Shown here: piece after piece, positions 1-4,027 of the stretch
Layout of the letters: each line of letters begins with the position of its first letter
Position numbering within the stretch: the stretch's first letter is position 1
Made by a program: the position numbers and the translations under genes
Source: Candidatus Limivicinus faecipullorum
GTDB taxonomy: Bacteria > Bacillota > Clostridia > Oscillospirales > Oscillospiraceae
Direction: 5' to 3'
DNA length: 5,255 bases
Assembly (NCBI GenBank): GCA_018711755.1
Contig: DVHY01000089.1
Span: forward strand, 1-5,255
The notes under the pieces: model-generated
What the model saw: only the letters and a program-made list of their open reading frames with translations
Database searches by the model: none
What the model was told of the DNA's origin: nothing

Positions 1-14
1 GCCTTGGGTTACAA

Positions 15-47
15 AAGCCCCGTTCAGTACAGGTCTGAACGGGGCTT
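15..47. terminator. Perfect 13-bp hairpin, likely terminator of an off-window gene
   Basis: AAGCCCCGTTCAG (15-27) pairs perfectly with its reverse complement at 35-47 around a 7-nt loop. The arms end in AAAA on the left and TTCCCC on the right. The U-run is better on the minus strand (AAAA at 13-16 read as TTTT), but a rightward gene ending just left of the window could also use it. The direction is therefore unresolved. Confidence 0.5.
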
Positions 48-91
48 CCCCTAAATGACTTTTCTGTGTCTACTTTCGCTTGACAAGTGCA

Positions 92-118
92 GCCCCCTGT
101 CGGGGGCCCGGGTTTTTT
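92..118 (+). terminator. Rightward terminator-like hairpin with T6
   Basis: GCCCCC (92-97), a 4-nt loop and GGGGGC (102-107) are followed by CCGGG and then six T (113-118). The five bases between stem and T-run make it slightly non-canonical. It would insulate the XRE/kinase operon from upstream transcription. Together with the hairpin at 15-47 it suggests that the unseen left neighbour is read rightward. Confidence 0.45.
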
Positions 119-140
119 GATATTCCAAGCCCCTTAATGC

Positions 141-169
141 TTCCAATTTCTGTTCTTTTCCTATATAAT
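141..169 (+). promoter_or_regulatory. Promoter of the XRE-kinase operon (perfect -10, weak -35)
   Basis: A perfect TATAAT lies at 164-169. The hexamer 17 bp upstream (TTCCAA, 141-146) matches TTGACA poorly, so the promoter may need an activator or be weak by design. Transcription would start near 176, giving a leader of about 25 nt before the ATG at 202. No other good -10 lies between the upstream terminator and the gene. Confidence 0.5.
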
Positions 170-187
170 TCCACTGTAATCCACTGT
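170..187 (+). promoter_or_regulatory. Tandem TCCACTGT repeats at the start point, candidate operator
   Basis: TCCACTGT occurs at 170-177 and again at 180-187, ten bp apart (one helical turn). The pair spans the predicted transcription start, between the -10 and the ribosome binding site. This position suits a repressor such as the XRE-like protein encoded next. The repeat is seen directly; its role as an operator is inference. Confidence 0.3.
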
Positions 188-201
188 TGGGAGGGATATC
201 C

Positions 202-627
202 ATGACAGACAGCACCAGCAAGCTCTTAAACAAGCTGACCCGGGGGGACAGGCCCCTCTCCTGCCTGGCCCGGCCGGAGGAGGAGCCCAGCCTGGCCGGA
301 ACGCTGCGGGAGCTCCTGAGCCGCCGGGGACTGTCCCCCGCCGATTGGATACGCATGGCGAATATTAGCCGCTCCTACGCTTACCAGGTACTCAGAGGCG
401 AGCGCAGGCCGGGCAGGGACATACTTTTGCGCACGGCCCTCAGCCTCTCCCTGAGCCTGGAGGAGACCCAGCGTCTCCTGGTCCTGGGCTCCTGCGGGGC
501 TCTTTATCCCAGGCTGCGCCGGGATGCGGCGGTGATATACGCGCTCAGCCACGATCTGAGCCCGGAGGAGACGGAGGAGCTGCTCGCTTCTCTGCCGGAG
601 CCTGGATTGTACGGAGGGGAGGGCTGA
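202..627 (+). CDS. XRE-like helix-turn-helix protein, 141 aa
   Basis: A small cytoplasmic, probably DNA-binding protein. The core at residues 33-66 reads as an XRE/Cro-like fold: a first helix (TLRELLSRRG), a second helix (SPADWIRMA, 45-53) and a recognition helix (SRSYAYQVLRG, 56-66) followed by the typical ERRP turn. A helical tail (about 73-128, rich in Leu, Glu and Arg) follows; 'LSPEETEELL' near the end looks like a small dimerisation or partner-binding helix. I chose ATG 202 because GGGAGGG (189-195) sits 6 nt upstream. The in-frame TTG at 187 would overlap that ribosome binding site. The stop lies one base before the kinase start, so the two are almost certainly co-translated. A regulator paired with a Ser/Thr kinase could be the kinase's substrate or effector; this is inference. 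No signal peptide or membrane segment is seen. Confidence 0.8.
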   Translation: MTDSTSKLLNKLTRGDRPLSCLARPEEEPSLAGTLRELLSRRGLSPADWIRMANISRSYAYQVLRGERRPGRDILLRTALSLSLSLEETQRLLVLGSCGALYPRLRRDAAVIYALSHDLSPEETEELLASLPEPGLYGGEG

Positions 628-628
628 C

Positions 629-1693
629 TTGGGACACCGGGAAGACTTTCTTAAATCCTACGGGGAAAACGTGCTGGACTCTCTCCGCCTGCCGGAGCTT
701 ATAAGAGAGCAGTACCGCCCCGTCTCCTGCCTCAAGGAGGGACAGCGCAGCGTGTATCTGGTGAGAGACCGGGCCTCCTGGCCGGCGCTGCTCAAGATAC
801 AGCCCGCCGGCGGCGAGCCTTCCCTGCTGCGGGAATATGAGCTGCTGCGCAGCCTGGACCACCCCCAGCTGCCCCGGGCTCTGGCCTATTTCTCCATCGA
901 CGGTCAGGAATATCTGTTGCGGGAATACCTGCCCGGCATGAGCCTGTATGAGCTGGTGGAGAGCCGCGGCCCTCTGAGCCCCGCTTCTGCCCGGCGGGTG
1001 ACGCTGTCCCTGTGCCGGGTGCTGGACTACCTCCACCGCCGCAATCCGCCGGTGATACACCGGGATATAAAACCTCAGAACATAATAATAGACAAGGACG
1101 GAGGCTGCCGCCTCATCGATCTGGGCACCGCCCGGCGGTTTAGGAGCGAGCAGCCGGACGACACCCAGCTGATGGGCACCCAGGCCACCGCCCCTCCCGA
1201 GCAGTTCGGCTACCGGCAGACCGACCAGCGTTCGGATATCTACTCGGTGGGCATGCTGCTGCGCTATATGCTCTCCGGCAGTCTGGAGCCTCTGCCCCGG
1301 GGCCGGAGCTGCGGCGGCCTGGGCCATGTCGCCCGGCGCTGCACCGCCTTTGACCTCCGCAAGAGGTATCCCTCCGCCTCCGCCCTCCGCCGGGCGCTGA
1401 GCCCCTGGAAGCCCGCAGCCGCCGGGGAGCGTCCCGGAACACCAGCTGAGCCGGGAGAGCAGCCACGATATATACATCAGCTCAATGTCCCCGGGAGACA
1501 TCGGCAACTCCGACCTGGAGCTTCTCCGCCTCTGCACCAATCTTCGGGTGCTGGTGCTGGACTACCAGCAGATAAGCGATATAAGCGCCCTGGCCGCTCT
1601 CCCCCTGGAATACCTCAGCCTTACCGGCAACCGGGTGGAGGATCTGAGCCCTCTGGCCGGCTGTACCGGCCTGCAGGTGCTGGACCTGGGTGA
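629..1693 (+). CDS. Ser/Thr protein kinase (Hanks type); C-terminal part frame-shifted from the LRR
   Basis: A bacterial eukaryote-like Ser/Thr kinase that phosphorylates proteins using ATP. The TTG start at 629 is supported by GGAGGGGAGGG (613-623) 5 nt upstream; the first in-frame ATG would delete the N-lobe. All catalytic landmarks are visible: the ATP-anchoring Lys in ALLKIQ (K56), the helix-C Glu in LLREYELL (E69), HRDIKPQN (D146, N151), DLG in place of DFG (D164), the P+1/APE segment TAPPEQFG (187-194), RSDIYSVG (D203) and the late Arg in RKRYPS (R246). The kinase fold ends near residue 258, at about position 1403. The frame then stays open to 1693, but that tail is Pro/Gly/Arg-rich with no domain, and from 1485 it overlaps the LRR frame. 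The natural protein probably switches by +1 between 1401 and 1440 into the LRR. No transmembrane segment is seen in either frame of the linker, so it is predicted cytoplasmic, unlike the PASTA kinases such as PknB. Confidence 0.85.
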   Translation: MGHREDFLKSYGENVLDSLRLPELIREQYRPVSCLKEGQRSVYLVRDRASWPALLKIQPAGGEPSLLREYELLRSLDHPQLPRALAYFSIDGQEYLLREYLPGMSLYELVESRGPLSPASARRVTLSLCRVLDYLHRRNPPVIHRDIKPQNIIIDKDGGCRLIDLGTARRFRSEQPDDTQLMGTQATAPPEQFGYRQTDQRSDIYSVGMLLRYMLSGSLEPLPRGRSCGGLGHVARRCTAFDLRKRYPSASALRRALSPWKPAAAGERPGTPAEPGEQPRYIHQLNVPGRHRQLRPGASPPLHQSSGAGAGLPADKRYKRPGRSPPGIPQPYRQPGGGSEPSGRLYRPAGAGPG

Positions 1694-2282
1694 AAGCCCG
1701 GTGAAGGATATCCGGGCCCTGTCCGGGCTCAGTTCCCTCCGGGAGCTCTGCCTGGACTATACGGGCATAAGCTCCCTGTCCCCCCTCTCCGGCCTGCCTC
1801 TGGAAAAGCTGAAGGCCCGCAGCGTCTGGATAAAGGACTACTCACCTTTGGAGTCCTGCCCATCCCTGGTCTCCCTTATCACCGGGGAGCTGCCCTCAGG
1901 GGCCTGGGAGAGCATCGCCCGTCTCAGCACTCTGGAGGAGCTGCGGGTATATTCCAGCTCCGGTCTGGACCTCAGCCTTTTGGAGGGGATGGACCGGCTG
2001 CGTGACCTGGATGTCTACGGCAGCAGCATTTCCAATCCCCAGGCCCTGGCCCTTCTGCCCCAGCTGAGTATGCTGAATCTGGGGGAGACGGGGCTGAGCA
2101 GCCTGGACTTCGTCCCCCGGCTGCCCGCCCTTACGGGCATAGACCTGAGAGAAGACCCCATCGGAGATTTCGGCGCTCTTCTGGACTGCCCGTATCTGAA
2201 AGGCCTGAACATAAGCGCCTGGCAGCTGGAGCAGGCGGAGCGGCAGCTGGAGGGCGGAGAGCTGACCATAAGCTGCGGCTGA
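1485..2282 (+). CDS. Leucine-rich-repeat protein, probably the C-terminal half of the kinase
   Basis: About ten tandem repeats of roughly 21-22 residues, of the bacterial internalin/SDS22-like form (L..L.L....I.DISPLA.L). Examples are LRVLVLDYQQISDISALAAL, LEYLSLTGNRVEDLSPLAGC, LQVLDLGESPVKDIRALSGL and LSMLNLGETGLSSLDFV. They run from residue 20 almost to the end (about 255). Such folds form curved protein-binding solenoids. The ATG at 1485 has no ribosome binding site at proper distance (the nearest GGAGAG is at 1454-1459). The frame is open upstream to 1401, where it reads PEHQLSRESSHDIYISS into the LRR. An independent gene overlapping the kinase by 209 nt is unlikely. I infer a split kinase-LRR gene (629-2282; 550 residues if one base is removed). 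No signal peptide is present, so the repeats are probably cytoplasmic and may sense a protein partner or regulate the kinase. Confidence 0.75.
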   Translation: MSPGDIGNSDLELLRLCTNLRVLVLDYQQISDISALAALPLEYLSLTGNRVEDLSPLAGCTGLQVLDLGESPVKDIRALSGLSSLRELCLDYTGISSLSPLSGLPLEKLKARSVWIKDYSPLESCPSLVSLITGELPSGAWESIARLSTLEELRVYSSSGLDLSLLEGMDRLRDLDVYGSSISNPQALALLPQLSMLNLGETGLSSLDFVPRLPALTGIDLREDPIGDFGALLDCPYLKGLNISAWQLEQAERQLEGGELTISCG

Positions 2283-2286
2283 GCCT

Positions 2287-2310
2287 GTGCGCAGAATGCG
2301 CACCATTTTC
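2287..2310 (+). terminator. Short hairpin plus T4 after the LRR stop
   Basis: GTGCGCA (2287-2293), the loop GAA and TGCGCAC (2297-2303) form a perfect 7-bp stem 4 nt after the stop. It is followed by CATTTTCCC. The stem is short and the T-run only four long, so it is a weak or partial terminator; the lipoprotein gene could be reached by read-through. Confidence 0.35.
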
Positions 2311-2321
2311 CCTTCTCCCTG

Positions 2322-2330
2322 TGGTACACT
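2322..2330 (+). promoter_or_regulatory. Possible extended -10 for the lipoprotein gene
   Basis: TGGTACACT (2322-2330) matches an extended -10 (TG-n-TACACT), about 40 nt before the lipoprotein ATG. No recognisable -35 lies 16-18 bp upstream. It could give the lipoprotein its own transcript after the preceding hairpin. The evidence is weak. Confidence 0.3.
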
Positions 2331-2370
2331 GGGCCAAATCACCGGTGCATCCGGGAAAGGAGAAAATGAA

Positions 2371-3012
2371 ATGAATTTTAAAAAGGGTCTTATCCTCCTG
2401 CTTGCCCTGGGGCTGCTGTTTGCTCTCTGCGCCTGCTCCGGCGCGGGCAGCTCCGCCGGGGCCTCTCCAAGCCCCCAGGCCGCCGATGAGCAGCCCCGGT
2501 ATGAATACCAGCTGAAGGCCGGCGAGACCATGGAGGTGTACGATACCGTCTTCGATAAGACGGTCACCGTCATCCTGGACCCCGCCAGCACGCGGGACGG
2601 CTCCATAGACCTGCGCAGCAACATCTATTTTGACAACTGTGTTTTTAACGCCGGTCTCAGCATCCTGGGGGACTACCACGCCATGGTGAGCCTGGGCGAA
2701 GGCTGTTCCTTCGGCGAGGGCTCCCTTGTCACCTGCAAGGAGCTCAACTCCGGCGTCGCCAAGGAGACCACGCTGGACGACAACTATGTCAAGGTTTTTG
2801 TCGGCTGCGAGGGAGTTTCCGTAGAGACGGAAGCTGCCTTTGGCGTAGTGACCGGCGGTTTTGATTTTGTTTTTAACGGCACTGCATACAGTAAGGCGGA
2901 ACTTGCGCCGGATGCAGACTATTTGGGTGTATACAGCCTGTATGAGGACGACTCCATGACATATGTGAAACTTGCCATCGGAGACGATGACAGCGTGGAA
3001 GTCCTGCCCTGA
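2371..3012 (+). CDS. Lipoprotein of unknown function, 213 aa
   Basis: A secreted, membrane-anchored lipoprotein. The N-terminus has MNFKK, a hydrophobic stretch (residues 7-19) and the lipobox LCAC, so Cys22 should be lipidated and become residue +1 after signal peptidase II. A flexible Ser/Ala/Gly/Pro linker (23-42) follows. The rest is an acidic, beta-rich domain with short repeated strand-turn units (for example SIDLRSNIYFDNCVFN, LSILGDYHAMVSLGEGCSFG) that resemble a small right-handed beta-helix; this fold guess is weak. I recognise no catalytic motif or named family. ATG 2371 is chosen because AAAGGAG (2356-2362) lies 8 nt upstream and the signal peptide starts there; an in-frame GTG at 2287 has neither. 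It lies 88 nt after the LRR gene on the same strand, so it may be the exported component of the same cassette. Confidence 0.8.
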   Translation: MNFKKGLILLLALGLLFALCACSGAGSSAGASPSPQAADEQPRYEYQLKAGETMEVYDTVFDKTVTVILDPASTRDGSIDLRSNIYFDNCVFNAGLSILGDYHAMVSLGEGCSFGEGSLVTCKELNSGVAKETTLDDNYVKVFVGCEGVSVETEAAFGVVTGGFDFVFNGTAYSKAELAPDADYLGVYSLYEDDSMTYVKLAIGDDDSVEVLP

Positions 3013-3020
3013 AAATCTGC

Positions 3021-3071
3021 AGACAGTTTCAGCCCCCCGCCGCACACCGTGGCAGGGGGCTGAAACTGTCT
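3021..3071 (+). terminator. Strong hairpin after the lipoprotein gene
   Basis: A perfect 17-bp inverted repeat (3021-3037 with 3055-3071) starts 8 nt after the lipoprotein stop. A smaller stem, GCCGC/GTGGC (3039-3043 with 3049-3053), sits in the loop. There is no immediate T-run, but CCTTTTACCCTTTT follows about 8 nt later. It most likely ends rightward transcription or protects the mRNA 3' end, and may also catch leftward read-through. Confidence 0.65.
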
Positions 3072-3159
3072 CTCCGGCCTTTTACCCTTTTAAAAAGCTC
3101 TGGCAGATCTTTAAATGCCGGCCTCTGTCCCGGCTCCTGTCCTGATAAAACGGCTATGG

Positions 3160-3221
3160 CAGGCTTCGCCTGTGAGCTCGCCAGTTCGAAAAGCTATCCT
3201 GTAACTTGAAAAAGCGCCCGG
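3160..3221 (-). repeat. 62-bp repeat, copy A
   Basis: Identical to 3432-3493 at 61 of 62 positions (A at 3192, T at 3464). Each copy begins with a small hairpin (CAGGC-TTC-GCCTG). It then carries GAGCTCGCCAGTTCGAA, which is an inverted copy of the tRNA-Thr T-arm (16 of 17 against 3535-3551). It ends with GAAAAAGCGCCCGG, the distal arm and T-run of the tRNA operon terminator. In copy A the matching proximal terminator arm is missing, so this looks like a duplicated fragment of the tRNA downstream region. Confidence 0.75.
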
Positions 3222-3237
3222 CTCTATCCCGTTCCCC

Positions 3238-3278
3238 AAAAAGCAAACCCGAAGCCCAGCAAGGCGGCTTCGGGTTTG
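3238..3278 (-). terminator. Leftward terminator hairpin, 13-bp stem plus T5
   Basis: CAAACCCGAAGCC (3244-3256) pairs perfectly with 3266-3278 around a 9-nt loop. On the minus strand the stem is followed by GC and five T (3242-3238). It lies downstream of the tRNA unit and is the third leftward terminator-like hairpin in a row, although no leftward gene ends here. Confidence 0.6.
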
Positions 3279-3328
3279 GAAGGAGGAGCAGCGGAATGAG
3301 CGAGCTCTGATTTTTTTGCCATAGGCAT

Positions 3329-3364
3329 AAAAAATCGGAGCAAGCGATATGTAGCTTGCTCCGA
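3329..3364 (-). terminator. Leftward terminator hairpin, 11-bp stem plus T6
   Basis: TCGGAGCAAGC (3335-3345) pairs perfectly with GCTTGCTCCGA (3354-3364) around an 8-nt loop. On the minus strand it is followed directly by six T (3334-3329), a textbook intrinsic terminator. It begins two nt after the CCA end of the tRNA-Thr fragment (3367), so it may have been the original terminator of that tRNA. Its distal arm can instead pair with 3304-3310 in an alternative hairpin. Confidence 0.65.
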
Positions 3365-3366
3365 CG

Positions 3367-3395
3367 TGGAGCTGCTGGCCAGATTCGAACTGGCG
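3367..3395 (-). pseudogene. tRNA-Thr 3'-end fragment (T-arm, acceptor strand, CCA)
   Basis: These 29 bp are identical to 3518-3546, the 3' end of the intact tRNA-Thr including the encoded CCA. They hold the T stem-loop and the 3' acceptor strand. Beyond 3395 the match breaks (an extra GCG, then a CCGCC/GGCGG hairpin), and no 5' acceptor, D-arm or anticodon arm is present. It cannot make a tRNA. A direct repeat of a tRNA 3' end is the usual footprint of integrase-mediated insertion at a tRNA gene; tandem duplication is the alternative. Confidence 0.75.
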
Positions 3396-3431
3396 GCGAC
3401 CGCCTCCGGCGGCCTCCGGGTTTTATTAAAA

Positions 3432-3493
3432 CAGGCTTCGCCTGTGAGCTCGCCAGTTCGAAATGCTATCCTGTAACTTGAAAAAGCGCCCGG
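3432..3493 (-). repeat. 62-bp repeat, copy B
   Basis: The partner of 3160-3221 (61/62 identical). Here the terminal GAAAAAGCGCCCGG is the functional distal arm of the tRNA-Thr terminator, so this copy is probably the ancestral one. On the minus strand it would be transcribed only by read-through past that terminator. Its small stem extends to ACAGGC/GCCTGT (3431-3436 with 3440-3445). Confidence 0.75.
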
Positions 3494-3517
3494 TCCCCTA
3501 CGGGACCAGGCGCTTTT

Positions 3518-3518
<1 letters not shown>
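3481..3518 (-). terminator. Terminator of the tRNA-Asp/tRNA-Thr unit
   Basis: AAAAAGCGCC (3481-3490) pairs with GGCGCTTTTT (3509-3518), and GGTCCC (3492-3497) with GGGACC (3502-3507), separated by one C/A mismatch around a 4-nt loop. Read leftward, the stem ends in TTTTT (3485-3481). The proximal arm abuts the CCA end of tRNA-Thr, which is normal for a short tRNA operon. Confidence 0.85.
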
Positions 3519-3593
<75 letters not shown>

Positions 3594-3598
3594 AAAGT

Positions 3599-3623
3599 AT
3601 ATGCCCCGAAATTCGGGGCATAT
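3599..3623 (-). other. 12-bp hairpin in the tRNA-Asp/tRNA-Thr spacer
   Basis: ATATGCCCCGAA (3599-3610) pairs perfectly with TTCGGGGCATAT (3612-3623). The hairpin occupies nearly the whole 31-nt spacer and starts one nt after the tRNA-Asp CCA. Only TTT follows leftward (3596-3594), so it is more likely a processing signal or a weak attenuator than a full terminator. Confidence 0.5.
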
Positions 3624-3624
3624 G

Positions 3625-3701
3625 TGGCGACCGAGAAGGGACTTGAACCCTCGACCTCCGGCGTGACAGGCCGGCGTTCTAACCGACTGAACCACTCGGC
3701 C
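3625..3701 (-). tRNA. tRNA-Asp (anticodon GTC), CCA encoded
   Basis: A 77-nt cloverleaf. Acceptor GGCCGAG pairs with CTCGGTC (one G-U pair), anticodon stem CCGGC with GCCGG around loop CTGTCAC (anticodon GTC, reading GAC/GAU), and T-stem GAGGG with CCCTT (one G-U pair) around loop TTCAAGT. The discriminator is G, as expected for tRNA-Asp, and CCA is encoded (3627-3625). It is the first gene of a two-tRNA unit, about 5 nt downstream of the predicted start of transcription. Confidence 0.95.
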
Positions 3702-3712
3702 ACGGCTCAGTT

Positions 3713-3741
3713 ATAATAACAAAAGCATCGCTTTTTGTCAA
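3713..3741 (-). promoter_or_regulatory. Strong sigma-A promoter of the tRNA unit
   Basis: On the minus strand TTGACA (3741-3736) and TATTAT (3718-3713) are separated by exactly 17 bp. Transcription should start near 3706, just before tRNA-Asp. Upstream of the -35 lies an A/T block (3745-3761) that could act as an UP element. The spacer holds a small palindrome, AAAAGC-ATC-GCTTTT (3721-3735). Confidence 0.88.
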
Positions 3742-3750
3742 TAGGTTTTT

Positions 3751-3811
3751 AAAAAAATTTTGCCGCCCGCAGGGGCGCCCCGACCGGGGGACAGTTCCTC
3801 CGGCCGGGGCG
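3751..3811 (-). terminator. Terminator of the SPFH/RHH operon
   Basis: A 15-bp stem with one mismatch and one G-U pair (3776-3790 with 3797-3811, loop ACAGTT) lies 9 nt after the RHH stop. A second small stem, CGCCC/GGGCG (3764-3768 with 3773-3777), comes next and then AAAATTTTTTT on the minus strand. The two stems share bases 3776-3777. The T7 tract (3757-3751) comes well after the large stem, so the small stem may be the effective one. Confidence 0.65.
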
Positions 3812-3820
3812 TTTTCCGGC

Positions 3821-4024
3821 CTATTTGATATCCAGCTCCAGGGGTTCATCTATGGTGTCTGAGACATATTTTCCGTTTTTCTTCCTCTGCTTGACACATT
3901 CCGTGAGCAGATATTCTATCTGCCCGTTTATGGAGCGGAAGTCATCTTCGGCCCAGGCGGCTATAGCCTCATAGAGCTTTGCCGACAGGCGCAGCGGCAC
4001 CTGCTTCTTGCCGGTATCCGCCAT
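3821..4024 (-). CDS. Arc-like ribbon-helix-helix DNA-binding protein, 67 aa
   Basis: A small cytoplasmic transcription factor of the ribbon-helix-helix (MetJ/Arc) class, which dimerises and inserts a two-stranded beta-sheet into the major groove. The strand is KKQVPLRL (6-13), helix A SAKLYEAIAAWAEDD (14-28) and helix B SINGQIEYLLTECVKQR (31-47). Aligned from memory with phage P22 Arc (QFNLRW, RSVNSEI), the strand QVPLRL keeps two of the three DNA-contact positions (Q8, R12, with P10 for Asn), and RSINGQI (30-36) matches the turn. A charged tail follows (to residue 67). The ATG lies 3 nt after the SPFH stop with no clear ribosome binding site of its own, so translation is probably coupled. 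An RHH protein ending an operon usually autoregulates; the operon promoter carries matching tandem palindromes. An antitoxin role is less likely, because the neighbour is a 346-aa SPFH protein and not a small toxin. Confidence 0.85.
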   Translation of the reverse strand: MADTGKKQVPLRLSAKLYEAIAAWAEDDFRSINGQIEYLLTECVKQRKKNGKYVSDTIDEPLELDIK

Positions 4025-4027
4025 GGC

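Larger units (their letters stand above)
3072..3517. other. Gene-free convergent intergenic region rich in hairpins and tRNA-derived repeats
   Basis: No supported protein gene lies between the lipoprotein hairpin and tRNA-Thr. From 3072 to 3159 I see nothing specific beyond T-rich and A-rich tracts. From 3160 to 3493 it holds two copies of a 62-bp repeat, a 29-nt copy of the tRNA-Thr 3' end, and several inverted repeats, each listed separately. The minus-strand frame across 3224-3562 runs through tRNA-Thr and two terminators and is not a gene. Confidence 0.7.

Noticed and set aside
80..85. Perfect TTGACA as a -35 box
   Set aside because: The bases 16-18 bp downstream are GGGGCC-like and inside a terminator stem; the usable -10 at 164-169 is far too distant.
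187..189. TTG as start of the XRE-like gene
   Set aside because: It overlaps the ribosome binding site GGGAGGG, which is well placed for ATG 202.
51..356. 101-codon minus-strand frame over the promoter and XRE start
   Set aside because: It covers a terminator and promoter and lacks any recognisable domain.
545..1540. 331-codon open frame antisense to the kinase
   Set aside because: Antisense shadow of a gene with all kinase motifs; its own translation is low-complexity Ala/Gly/Gln/Pro-rich with no domain.
1896..3045. Long antisense open frames over the LRR and lipoprotein genes
   Set aside because: The opposite strand has clear LRR periodicity and a lipobox; the antisense frames lack motifs and good start sites.
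3160..3493. Possible CRISPR array from the repeated units
   Set aside because: Only two copies, 62 bp long, 210 bp apart, derived from tRNA and terminator sequence; no regular spacers and no cas genes.
3821..4024. RHH protein as antitoxin of a toxin-antitoxin pair
   Set aside because: The adjacent gene is a 346-residue two-TM SPFH protein, not a small toxin, and no second small gene overlaps it.
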